DNA of 6,925 nucleotides from NCBI GenBank assembly GCA_030638305.1, contig DAOWEW010000012.1:1-6925 (forward strand), read 5' to 3'. Below are positions 1 to 5,139 of this stretch, piece after piece (position 1 is the first letter of the stretch; every line of letters starts with the position of its first letter). The notes beneath the pieces were generated by a model that saw only the letters and a list, made by a program, of their open reading frames with translations, was not told the origin of the DNA and did no database searches. This stretch comes from Desulfobacteraceae bacterium (GTDB taxonomy: Bacteria; Desulfobacterota; Desulfobacteria; Desulfobacterales; ETH-SRB1). Both the position numbers and the translations under genes were made by a program.

Positions 1-561
1 AAAAGTTTCGGGATATATTTTTTACAAGATAAAAAAGCTATTGTAACATCTTTTATACCAATCAGTAATATCAAGGATAAAAAAGTAGTTGCATATTTAG
101 TATCATACAAACCCAATAGTTATATTGATACTACGCTTTTATTTATCAAAACAGCTAGGCTCGTAATGTTTTTATTATTTTCTGTACTCTTTTATTTTAT
201 ATACAAAAATGTACTTGCTGCCCGAAAAGAAAAAGAGTTTAACATTGAACTTGAACGCAAAGTTAAAAAGCGAACATATGAACTTGAGATTCAGAAACAC
301 AGAGCAGAAGAGGCACATGATAAAATTGATATTCGCAACAAAGAACTTAACGAGGCGTTGTCAAAAGTCAAATTACTAAGTGGCTTTATCCCAATATGTG
401 CTTCGTGCAAAAGTATACGTGACGATAATGGTTATTGGAACCAAATTGAGTCATATATTAAAGAACATTCAATGGCAGAGTTTAGTCATAGTATTTGCCC
501 AGAATGTGCTAAAAAATTATACCCGGAGTTTTATGCAAAAATGGAGAATAATGAAAAATAA
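1..561 (+). CDS. Membrane sensor-like protein with C-terminal CxxC/CxxC tail (5' partial)
   Basis: The frame is open from base 1, so the N-terminus lies outside the window; 186 residues are visible. Residues 1-45 look like the end of an extracytoplasmic sensor domain (Cache-like, uncertain). Residues about 47-70 form a hydrophobic membrane helix. Residues about 72-125 are charged and heptad-like, probably a coiled coil. The tail from 126 carries PICASCKSIR (Cys133, Cys136), a GYWNQIE segment, then H163 and a CPEC motif (Cys166, Cys169). I know this tail from the ends of many deltaproteobacterial sensor and response-regulator-type proteins; its function is not established, though the four Cys suggest a metal or redox site. 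No histidine kinase, GGDEF or HAMP domain is visible, so output presumably goes through the coiled coil and Cys tail. ATG at 166 is an internal Met inside the membrane helix, not the likely start. Family assignment is fairly sure, function is not. Confidence 0.8.
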   Translation, partial: KSFGIYFLQDKKAIVTSFIPISNIKDKKVVAYLVSYKPNSYIDTTLLFIKTARLVMFLLFSVLFYFIYKNVLAARKEKEFNIELERKVKKRTYELEIQKHRAEEAHDKIDIRNKELNEALSKVKLLSGFIPICASCKSIRDDNGYWNQIESYIKEHSMAEFSHSICPECAKKLYPEFYAKMENNEK

Positions 562-596
562 TAACAAATTAAAACCACATAACAGCGTTTCGCTTC

Positions 597-692
597 ATGA
601 ATTACGCATTTCATTCCGAAGCAGAAGCAGAGTTTAAACACGCTATTAACTACTACGAAAGCTATACCGAGGGATTGTGATACGATTTGTCC
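597..692 (+). pseudogene. ParE/RelE-type toxin, 5' fragment with in-frame stop
   Basis: An ATG at 597 opens a 27-codon frame beginning MNYAFHSEAEAEF, followed by an INYYE segment and EGL, then TGA (678-680), then YDL. This matches the first third of plasmid-stabilisation ParE/RelE toxins, whose N-termini commonly read F-HPEAE-E...AI-YYE...GLGYDF. The TGA sits where GGA (Gly) is expected, so one substitution explains the stop. After about base 692 the similarity ends and the remaining two thirds of a roughly 95-residue toxin are absent. No Shine-Dalgarno sequence precedes the ATG and no partner antitoxin lies upstream, because the sensor gene ends only 35 bp away. I regard it as a dead relic, recognised by motif memory only. 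Confidence 0.65.
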
Positions 693-736
693 AAACCAAA
701 ATCAAAGATTGGACAGGGACAACAAGTTGAGAAGAC

Positions 737-765
737 TTGATATTGTATTCAATATCGTTTATAAT
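737..765 (+). promoter_or_regulatory. Sigma70-type promoter upstream of the PIN toxin relic
   Basis: TTGATA (737-742) and a perfect TATAAT (760-765) are separated by 17 bp. The expected transcription start falls around 771-773, only a few bases before the PIN ATG at 778, so the transcript would be nearly leaderless. No ribosome binding site is visible before that ATG. The spacer contains a palindrome, listed separately. Activity is inferred from sequence alone. Confidence 0.6.
739..756. promoter_or_regulatory. Palindrome inside the promoter, candidate TA operator
   Basis: GATATTG (739-745) and CAATATC (750-756) form a perfect 7-bp inverted repeat around a 4-bp centre. It overlaps the end of the -35 box and fills most of the spacer. 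Toxin-antitoxin promoters are typically repressed by the antitoxin binding such palindromes, and the antitoxin remnant downstream is of a DNA-binding ribbon-helix-helix type. Operator function is inference. Confidence 0.4.
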
Positions 766-900
766 GTCACTATTAAAATGCCAAGCATAGTTATTGATAC
801 CAACGTCATCATCTCTGCTCAACGTTCCAAAAGAGGTGCTTCGGCAAAATTGATGTTTCTAATTGGCACAGGATGCCTTGAAATCCATCTGTTTGTGTCG

Positions 901-903
901 TTA
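901..903. repeat. Left target-site duplication TTA
   Basis: TTA directly left of the MITE, matched by TTA at 1097-1099. In the reconstructed PIN frame it is the Leu42 codon and must be present only once, which supports a 3-bp duplication created on insertion. Confidence 0.75.
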
Positions 904-930
904 GGAACGTAAACGAAATAACTTCCGCAA
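904..930 (+). repeat. MITE left terminal inverted repeat
   Basis: A 27-bp end starting GGAACGT and ending ACTTCCGCAA. It differs from the inverted right end only at element positions 8-9 (AA here, GG equivalent at the right end). Confidence 0.85.
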
Positions 931-965
931 CTATGCATCACAGCTTCAGGCCGCCTTTGTCCGAT

Positions 966-1022
966 CTCAAATCACAAAAATATTGAAATAGCTCGCTATT
1001 CCATCAACTTTTGTGATCTGAG
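966..1022. repeat. Internal hairpin of the MITE
   Basis: Arms 966-992 and 995-1022 are imperfectly complementary (about 21 of 27 positions with one gap) with only a two-base turn. The best-matched parts are the ATCACAAAA block and the AATAGC next to the turn. A second perfect 8-bp hairpin, GATTTGGG/CCCAAATC, lies at 1034-1058, and ATCTCAAAT (964-972) can instead pair with ATTTGAGAT (1028-1036), so alternative folds exist. Confidence 0.6.
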
Positions 1023-1069
1023 CCTATATTTGAGATTTGGGCAAATTCGACCCAAATCTGTGCGCCTAC

Positions 1070-1096
1070 TTGCGGAAGTTATTTCGTCCACGTTCC
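1070..1096 (-). repeat. MITE right terminal inverted repeat
   Basis: The inverted partner of 904-930, ending CCACGTTCC. The second TTA target copy follows immediately at 1097-1099, then the PIN frame resumes at GCG (1100). Confidence 0.85.
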
Positions 1097-1186
1097 TTAG
1101 CGCTAGAATATGAGGATGTACTTTGTCGCCAAAGCAATGTTTTGAGATTAACGCAAGAAGATGTGACCGATTTGATTGATGCTTAA

Positions 1187-1372
1187 GGTGTCTCAATGAA
1201 TCAGTTTGTCACGATTGCCATTGCCGAGAAGATAGCCTTGTTGAATGCCTTGGACTATTTGGGAAAAAGAGCCAAGCGGGGTAGTCGGGAAAAATTGCTA
1301 TCGGTGTTGGCAAAGTCGCCAGATGTCGAACCAGTGATAGATTGTAATCCGTTTTGCGTGACCGAGCAATAG
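1187..1372 (+). pseudogene. RHH/HicB-type antitoxin, C-terminal remnant
   Basis: Directly after the PIN relic's TAA, and in the same frame, the sequence reads GVSMNQFVTIAIAEKIALL, then DYLGKRAKRGSREKLL, a VLAKSPDVEP segment and TAG at 1370-1372. This matches the second half of ribbon-helix-helix antitoxins found next to PIN-family toxins, whose ends commonly read EGVSMNQFI..A.AEK and continue to YL..RA.RGSREKF..VL.K.PDVEP. The N-terminal DNA-contacting strand and first helix are absent. An ATG at 1196 could start a 58-codon product, but it lacks a ribosome binding site and the RHH strand. Position and content indicate one internal deletion that removed the end of the toxin and the start of the antitoxin. 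The final residues, after PVIDC, do not look family-typical. Confidence 0.65.
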
Positions 1373-1418
1373 GGAATTCTGTAGTATGATTTGATACAGA
1401 GAGCAAAAGTGTCACGCA
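1355..1418. repeat. Short nested inverted repeats at the end of the TA relic
   Basis: TGCGTGAC (1355-1362) is perfectly repeated in inverted form as GTCACGCA (1411-1418), with CTGTA (1379-1383) and TACAG (1395-1399) nested inside. The outer left arm lies in the last codons of the antitoxin remnant. No target duplication or coding capacity is apparent. It may be a small structure or chance. Confidence 0.3.
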
Positions 1419-1504
1419 GTTCGAGGCGGCTAACCAGGCGAGCTCGGTATCCACAAATTCAACAGTTCAAAGAGTTGTTTAATTTTTGTTTTAGGGGGAA
1501 AATA
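1373..1504. other. Intergenic region upstream of serA
   Basis: No gene is recognisable here. Beyond the short inverted repeats, it has a GC-richer patch around 1418-1450 with the palindrome CGAGCTCG (1439-1446), then an AT-rich stretch to the serA ribosome binding site. The serA promoter should lie here or upstream. The best candidate, TTCAAC (1458-1463) with TAATTT (1480-1485) at 16-bp spacing, is weak and I do not call it. The serA frame stays open upstream to about 1391, but that extension has no family similarity. Confidence 0.5.
1493..1498 (+). promoter_or_regulatory. Ribosome binding site fixing the serA start
   Basis: AGGGGG lies 6 bases before ATG 1505. It selects this start over the in-frame ATG at 1391, which would add 38 unrelated residues before the conserved MKVLISD N-terminus. 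Confidence 0.8.
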
Positions 1505-3085
1505 ATGAAAGTTTTGATCAGCGATAATCTGGATGAAGCCGGAATTAAAATGTTTCAAAAAGAAGAAGGTTTTGAAGTAGATGTTAATGTCGGATTGTCT
1601 CCGGATGAACTTAAAAAAATCATTGGGAACTATGACGCCCTTGTAATAAGGAGCGCTACACAAGTAACGGATGATCTTCTGAAAAATGCAACCCGTTTAA
1701 AAGTCATCGGCCGTGCGGGAATCGGTCTCGACAATGTGGATATACCCTCAGCATCAAAAAAAGGCATAGTTGTAATGAATACTCCAGGCGGCAATGTTGT
1801 TACCGCTGCTGAGCATTCAATTGCTTTGATGCTTTCTTTAACACGCAACATACCACTGGGAACTTCATCATTGAAGGATGGACGCTGGGAAAAAAAGAAT
1901 CTGCAGGGAAAAGAGCTTTTTAACAAGGTTCTTGGTGTTATTGGATTTGGTAAAATCGGCTTGATTGTTGCGGATCGCGCACGCGGGCTTAAAATGCAGG
2001 TTATTGTATATGATCCTTGTGTTACGCCGGAACGTATCGAAAAAGCGGGTTTTAAATGCGTTTCTCTTGAAGAGTTATACAAAATGGCTGATTACATAAC
2101 TGTTCACGTTCCAAGCCTTAAAGAAACTGTAGGCATGATCAATAAAGAGGCTTTCGATAAAATGAAAGACGGAGTGATGATTATAAACTGTGCTCGCGGC
2201 GGCATTGTTAAAGAAAATGATCTTTATGAAGCCATGAAATCGGGCAAAGTAGCTGGAGCAGCCCTAGATGTTTTTGAAGTTGAGCCTCCGGGCAAATCAC
2301 CCCTGATCGAAATGGATCACCTGGTATGTACTCCTCACCTTGGGGCATCTACACAGGAAGCCCAGACCAATGTTGCAGTAGCAATTGCCGGACAGATAAT
2401 TGACTATCTTAAAAACGGAACTATAATTAATGCTGTTAATGCTTCCGCTGTTACCGGCGAAATTATGAGAAAACTTGGACCTTTTTTAACCCTTGCAGAG
2501 AAAATCGGCTGTTTTCTGGCTCAGCTTTCAAGCTGGCCTTTAAAAGAAGTAGTTATTGATTATACAGGAGATTTTAAAGGACTTGATCTTTCACCTGTTT
2601 CAATAGCTTTAATGAAAGGGTTGCTCACTCCTGTAGTAAAGGATGATGTAAATTTCGTTAATGCAATTATTCTTGCAAAGGAGAGAGGTGTCAGGGTTAC
2701 AGAAACAACAAACGCTGAATCCGAAGATTATTTAAATCTGATTACTGTGCGCGCAATCAGCAACGAAACAACAAGTACAGTGGCTGGAACATTATTCGGG
2801 AAAAAAGACCCAAGAGTTGTCAGGCTAAATAACTTCAGGGTTGAGATGGTCCCGCACGGTCACCTGGTACTTATAAACAATATTGATAAGCCGGGCGCTA
2901 TAGGAAGCATCGGTATGATTCTCGGTGAAAACGATATTAACATTGATTTGATGCAAGTTGGTCAGGAAAAAGAGGGGGAAAAAAATATTATTTTTCTCAG
3001 AACAGATATGCCAATCCCCGATGATGTCCTTGAAAAATTACGTTCTCTGCCGCTTGTTAAGTGTGTTACATCCTTTGAACTTTAA
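1505..3085 (+). CDS. serA: D-3-phosphoglycerate dehydrogenase
   Basis: Cytosolic enzyme oxidising 3-phosphoglycerate to 3-phosphohydroxypyruvate with NAD, the first committed step of serine synthesis. The product has 526 residues, the usual size of the long SerA class. The catalytic substrate domain flanks a Rossmann fold with VIGFGKIG (GxGxxG at 147-152) and Asp170 in VYDP, expected for NAD preference. Catalytic residues are visible as Arg231 (NCARGG), Glu260 (FEVEPP) and His278 (TPHLGAST). Residues about 318-445 are the intervening allosteric domain and 453-526 the ACT domain (LVLINNIDKPGAIGSIG), the usual serine-sensing site, so feedback inhibition is likely but not shown. ATG 1505 follows AGGGGG. 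The DUF1844 gene follows after 32 bp on the same strand, suggesting co-transcription. No damage or odd residues seen. Confidence 0.97.
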   Translation: MKVLISDNLDEAGIKMFQKEEGFEVDVNVGLSPDELKKIIGNYDALVIRSATQVTDDLLKNATRLKVIGRAGIGLDNVDIPSASKKGIVVMNTPGGNVVTAAEHSIALMLSLTRNIPLGTSSLKDGRWEKKNLQGKELFNKVLGVIGFGKIGLIVADRARGLKMQVIVYDPCVTPERIEKAGFKCVSLEELYKMADYITVHVPSLKETVGMINKEAFDKMKDGVMIINCARGGIVKENDLYEAMKSGKVAGAALDVFEVEPPGKSPLIEMDHLVCTPHLGASTQEAQTNVAVAIAGQIIDYLKNGTIINAVNASAVTGEIMRKLGPFLTLAEKIGCFLAQLSSWPLKEVVIDYTGDFKGLDLSPVSIALMKGLLTPVVKDDVNFVNAIILAKERGVRVTETTNAESEDYLNLITVRAISNETTSTVAGTLFGKKDPRVVRLNNFRVEMVPHGHLVLINNIDKPGAIGSIGMILGENDINIDLMQVGQEKEGEKNIIFLRTDMPIPDDVLEKLRSLPLVKCVTSFEL

Positions 3086-3117
3086 TATTTGGTGGATTGT
3101 TGGTAAGGAGATTAACA

Positions 3118-3546
3118 ATGTCAGAAAAAAAATCAAGTTTTACTATAAAAGACCGTAGAATTTTTGCTACAGAAACTGAAGAAGTTCCAAAAGAAGAATC
3201 TAAAGAAGAATCTAAAAAAAAGGCGGAAGAAGAATCTAAAGAACTTCCAAAAAAAGAAACCGTTTCAGCAGAAAAACAAAAAACAGAGCCCAAAGTTCAT
3301 TTGCCGGAAATTAATTTTCCAACCTTTATATTTTCTTTAAACGCATCTGCTTTGTTGCATCTTGGTGTTATAGATGACCCTGCCACAGGCAAAAAGGTTA
3401 AAAATCTGCCTCTGGGAAAACAAACAATAGATATTCTATGCATGCTTGAAGAAAAAACAAAAGGGAATCTATCAAAAGAAGAAGAAAATTTGCTGAAAAA
3501 TATTCTTTATGATCTCAGGATGATTTATGTCAAAGAACAGAAATAG
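3118..3546 (+). CDS. DUF1844 domain protein
   Basis: A 142-residue protein of unknown function. The start ATG 3118 has AAGGAG (3105-3110) 7 bases upstream. Residues 1-60 are hydrophilic, rich in Lys and Glu, and probably disordered. Residues about 61-138 match DUF1844 as I know it: FPTFIFSLNASALLHLGV, then DPATGKK, NLPLGKQTIDILCMLEEKT, KGNLSKEEENLL and YDLRMIYV. The domain is predicted mostly helical, with no catalytic motif, signal peptide or membrane segment visible, so a cytosolic role is likely. It follows serA by 32 bp and probably shares its transcript; I infer no functional link to serine synthesis. Its TAG stop (3544-3546) is also the first three bases of the left arm of the large hairpin. 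Confidence 0.88.
   Translation: MSEKKSSFTIKDRRIFATETEEVPKEESKEESKKKAEEESKELPKKETVSAEKQKTEPKVHLPEINFPTFIFSLNASALLHLGVIDDPATGKKVKNLPLGKQTIDILCMLEEKTKGNLSKEEENLLKNILYDLRMIYVKEQK
3193..3240 (+). repeat. 12-bp coding repeat in the DUF1844 gene
   Basis: GAAGAATCTAAA (Glu-Glu-Ser-Lys) occurs in tandem at 3193-3204 and 3205-3216 and again at 3229-3240. Related GTTCCAAAA/CTTCCAAAA blocks flank it. The unit is a multiple of three and lies in the disordered Lys/Glu region, so copy-number change would keep the frame. Confidence 0.75.
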
Positions 3547-3640
3547 CGGTTGCCGGTTGTCGGTTCACGGTTAACGGTTTACAGTTCAGTTTTATGTTTT
3601 GAGAAACCGTTAACCGTGAACCGGCAACCGTAAACCGCTA
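3544..3640. repeat. Large hairpin made of CGGTTNN heptad repeats
   Basis: Arms 3544-3580 and 3604-3640 are complementary at 34 of 37 positions around a 23-base loop. Each arm is itself a tandem array of 7-base units starting CGGTT with two variable bases. On the + strand from 3547 the variable pairs are GC, GT, CA, AA and TA, with a degenerate CAGTTCA unit next (3582-3588). On the - strand, reading from 3637 down to 3603, they are TA, GC, CA, AA and TC. It fills most of the 133-bp gap between the DUF1844 stop and degP. No T-tract follows either arm, so it is not a standard intrinsic terminator, though the RNA hairpin could protect 3' ends or slow polymerase. It resembles dispersed intergenic heptanucleotide repeats of some bacteria; copies elsewhere cannot be seen here. 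Confidence 0.9.
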
Positions 3641-3679
3641 TAAAAGTAAATTTCAAGAAATATAAAAAGGAATTATTTT

Positions 3680-5134
3680 ATGAAAGATTGTAAAAATATA
3701 AAAAAGGCGTTGGGTAGAAAAGTCTTTTTTTCTATCGTAGTTATTATCTCAGCCTTTCTGATGGTTTCAACTTTCTGTATGGTTTCAGTTTCTGATGCAA
3801 AAACCTATACAATACCGGAAAGCTTTACCGATCTTGCAAAAACAGCAAGTCCTACTGTTGTTAATATAAGAACGGTCAGGACCATAAAGGGCGGTGGCCG
3901 TGTTTATCGTCATTTCTTCAACAGCCCTTTTGGCAAAGAAAATCCTTTTCATGACTTTTTTGACAAATTTCCAGGCAATGAGTTCCAGCGGGATTTCAAG
4001 CAACGGAGTTTAGGTTCCGGCTTTATTATTGATAAAGAAGGTTATATTGTTACCAATAACCATGTTATTGAGGATGCAGACAAAATCAAGGTAAAGCTTA
4101 AAAATGGGAAAGAGTTTGATGCTGAAATCGTTGGCCGTGATTCCAACACAGACATTGCTCTTATAAAAATAAAATCGAAGAATAACCTTTCTGTTTTAAA
4201 ACTGGGTGACTCTGATGCGTTGAAAGTTGGTCAGTGGGTTGTAGCTATAGGCAGTCCATTCGGATTGGAGCATACAGTTACTGCAGGCATTGTAAGCGCT
4301 AAAGGACGTATTATCGGTTCCGGACCTTATGATGATTTTATACAGACAGACGCGTCAATAAATCCTGGCAACAGCGGGGGACCTCTTATCAATATGAAAG
4401 GAGAGGTAATAGGAATAAACACCGCTATAATTGCCAGCGGCCAGGGAATAGGATTTGCAATTCCAATAAACCATGCAAAAAAAATTATAGATCAGCTTAA
4501 AAGCAGTGGCGAGGTTACAAGGGGATGGCTTGGTATAGGAATCCAGGACATCAGCGAAGGACTTGCAGAATACTATGGAATTAAAGAAGGAAAAGGTGTT
4601 CTTGTAACTGAAATATTTCCAGGCGATCCAGCGGATGAGGCCGGAATAAAACCAAAAGATATTGTGCTGTCTGTAAACGGAAAAAAGGTTGAAAATACTC
4701 GTGAACTCAGCATGCTCATTGCTACCGTCAGTGTCGGGGAGATAGTTAAAGTAAAAATATTGCGCAACGATGCAGAAAAAACATTCGAAGTTAAAATCGC
4801 AAAAAGAAAAGATGAGCGAGTCGCCGGCCATACTCCATCAAGAAGCAATGAGCATGCACTCGGTATCCATATTTTGGAATTAACATCTGAAATAGCCCGG
4901 CGCTTTAATATTGCTGAAACAAGCGGAGTTATTGTGGTCGATGTTGATGCAGAAAGTCAGGGTAAAGAAGCAGGTGTCATGGTGGGCGATATTATAAAAG
5001 AAATAAACCGCAAACCAATAGAAACAATAACGGATTATGAAAACGCAATCAAACAAATGAAAAAAGGCGACTCTATCCAATTGTTCATTAAGAGAATTAA
5101 TGCCGGGTATGTGGTTGTAAAACTGACAAAATAA
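3680..5134 (+). CDS. degP: HtrA/DegP-type periplasmic serine protease
   Basis: Envelope quality-control protease (with possible chaperone activity) of 484 residues, a normal DegP/DegQ size. The N-terminus has positive residues, a hydrophobic segment at about 15-37 and a plausible signal peptidase site after SVSDA (40/41), so the product is exported to the periplasm. The trypsin-like domain carries the full triad: His128 (TNNHV), Asp158 (NTDIALIKI) and Ser232 (GNSGGPL). Residues 66-108, rich in Phe and Gly, correspond to the regulatory LA loop. PDZ1 spans about 281-375 (RGWLGIGIQDIS) and PDZ2 about 393-484. AAGGA lies 8 bases before ATG 3680. ispE begins 5 bp after the stop, so the two are probably co-transcribed. 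The paralogue name (DegP, DegQ or MucD-like) cannot be settled from motifs. A sigmaE/Cpx-type promoter was not recognised. Confidence 0.95.
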   Translation: MKDCKNIKKALGRKVFFSIVVIISAFLMVSTFCMVSVSDAKTYTIPESFTDLAKTASPTVVNIRTVRTIKGGGRVYRHFFNSPFGKENPFHDFFDKFPGNEFQRDFKQRSLGSGFIIDKEGYIVTNNHVIEDADKIKVKLKNGKEFDAEIVGRDSNTDIALIKIKSKNNLSVLKLGDSDALKVGQWVVAIGSPFGLEHTVTAGIVSAKGRIIGSGPYDDFIQTDASINPGNSGGPLINMKGEVIGINTAIIASGQGIGFAIPINHAKKIIDQLKSSGEVTRGWLGIGIQDISEGLAEYYGIKEGKGVLVTEIFPGDPADEAGIKPKDIVLSVNGKKVENTRELSMLIATVSVGEIVKVKILRNDAEKTFEVKIAKRKDERVAGHTPSRSNEHALGIHILELTSEIARRFNIAETSGVIVVDVDAESQGKEAGVMVGDIIKEINRKPIETITDYENAIKQMKKGDSIQLFIKRINAGYVVVKLTK

Positions 5135-5139
5135 GGAAC

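Larger units (their letters stand above)
904..1096. mobile_element. MITE-like non-autonomous transposable element, 193 bp
   Basis: The element begins GGAACGTAAACGAAATAA and ends with the inverted copy; its terminal repeats (904-930 and 1070-1096) match at 25 of 27 positions. It is flanked by TTA on both sides and contains no plausible gene. Internally it holds further inverted repeats (966-992 with 995-1022, and 1034-1041 with 1051-1058), so a single strand can fold over most of its length, typical of MITEs mobilised in trans by a related transposase. A 3-bp TNA-type duplication is known for some IS5-family groups, but I cannot assign a parent IS from the ends alone. The exact restoration of the PIN frame on removal is the strongest evidence for the boundaries. 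Confidence 0.85.
778..1186 (+). pseudogene. PIN-family toxin, split by a MITE and truncated
   Basis: PIN toxins are small Mg-dependent ribonucleases. The first fragment (778-903, 42 codons) starts MPSIVIDTNVIISAQRSKRG; the VIDTNV motif carries the first conserved acidic residue (Asp7). The second fragment (1100-1183, 28 codons) reads ALEYEDVLCRQSNVLRL and continues to a TAA at 1184-1186; its EYE segment carries the next conserved acid. A 193-bp element separates them. Removing that element and one TTA copy gives an uninterrupted 70-codon frame, so the insertion hit an otherwise readable gene. Family members are roughly 135-145 residues, so the C-terminal half with the last active-site acids is missing. 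The ATG at 778 lies 12 bp after the -10 box and has no visible RBS. It is non-functional as it stands. Confidence 0.8.

Noticed and set aside
678..680. TGA in the ParE-like frame as a selenocysteine codon
   Set aside because: The aligned position is a Gly in the family, no SECIS-like hairpin is evident just downstream, and the similarity stops a few codons later. A nonsense mutation is simpler.
689..714. GTCCAA/TTGGAC 6-bp inverted repeat between the two toxin relics
   Set aside because: Too short, with a 14-base gap and no T-tract, to support a terminator or element end.
709..777. PIN toxin starting at ATG 709
   Set aside because: It would add 23 residues read through the promoter; the family N-terminus begins a few residues before VIDTNV, matching ATG 778.
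1391..1504. N-terminal extension of serA from ATG 1391
   Set aside because: The 38 extra residues are Arg-rich with no family counterpart, while ATG 1505 has a strong RBS and the conserved N-terminus.
3544..3640. Intrinsic transcription terminator or CRISPR array
   Set aside because: No T-tract follows either arm, and the 7-base units with no spacers are not CRISPR-like.
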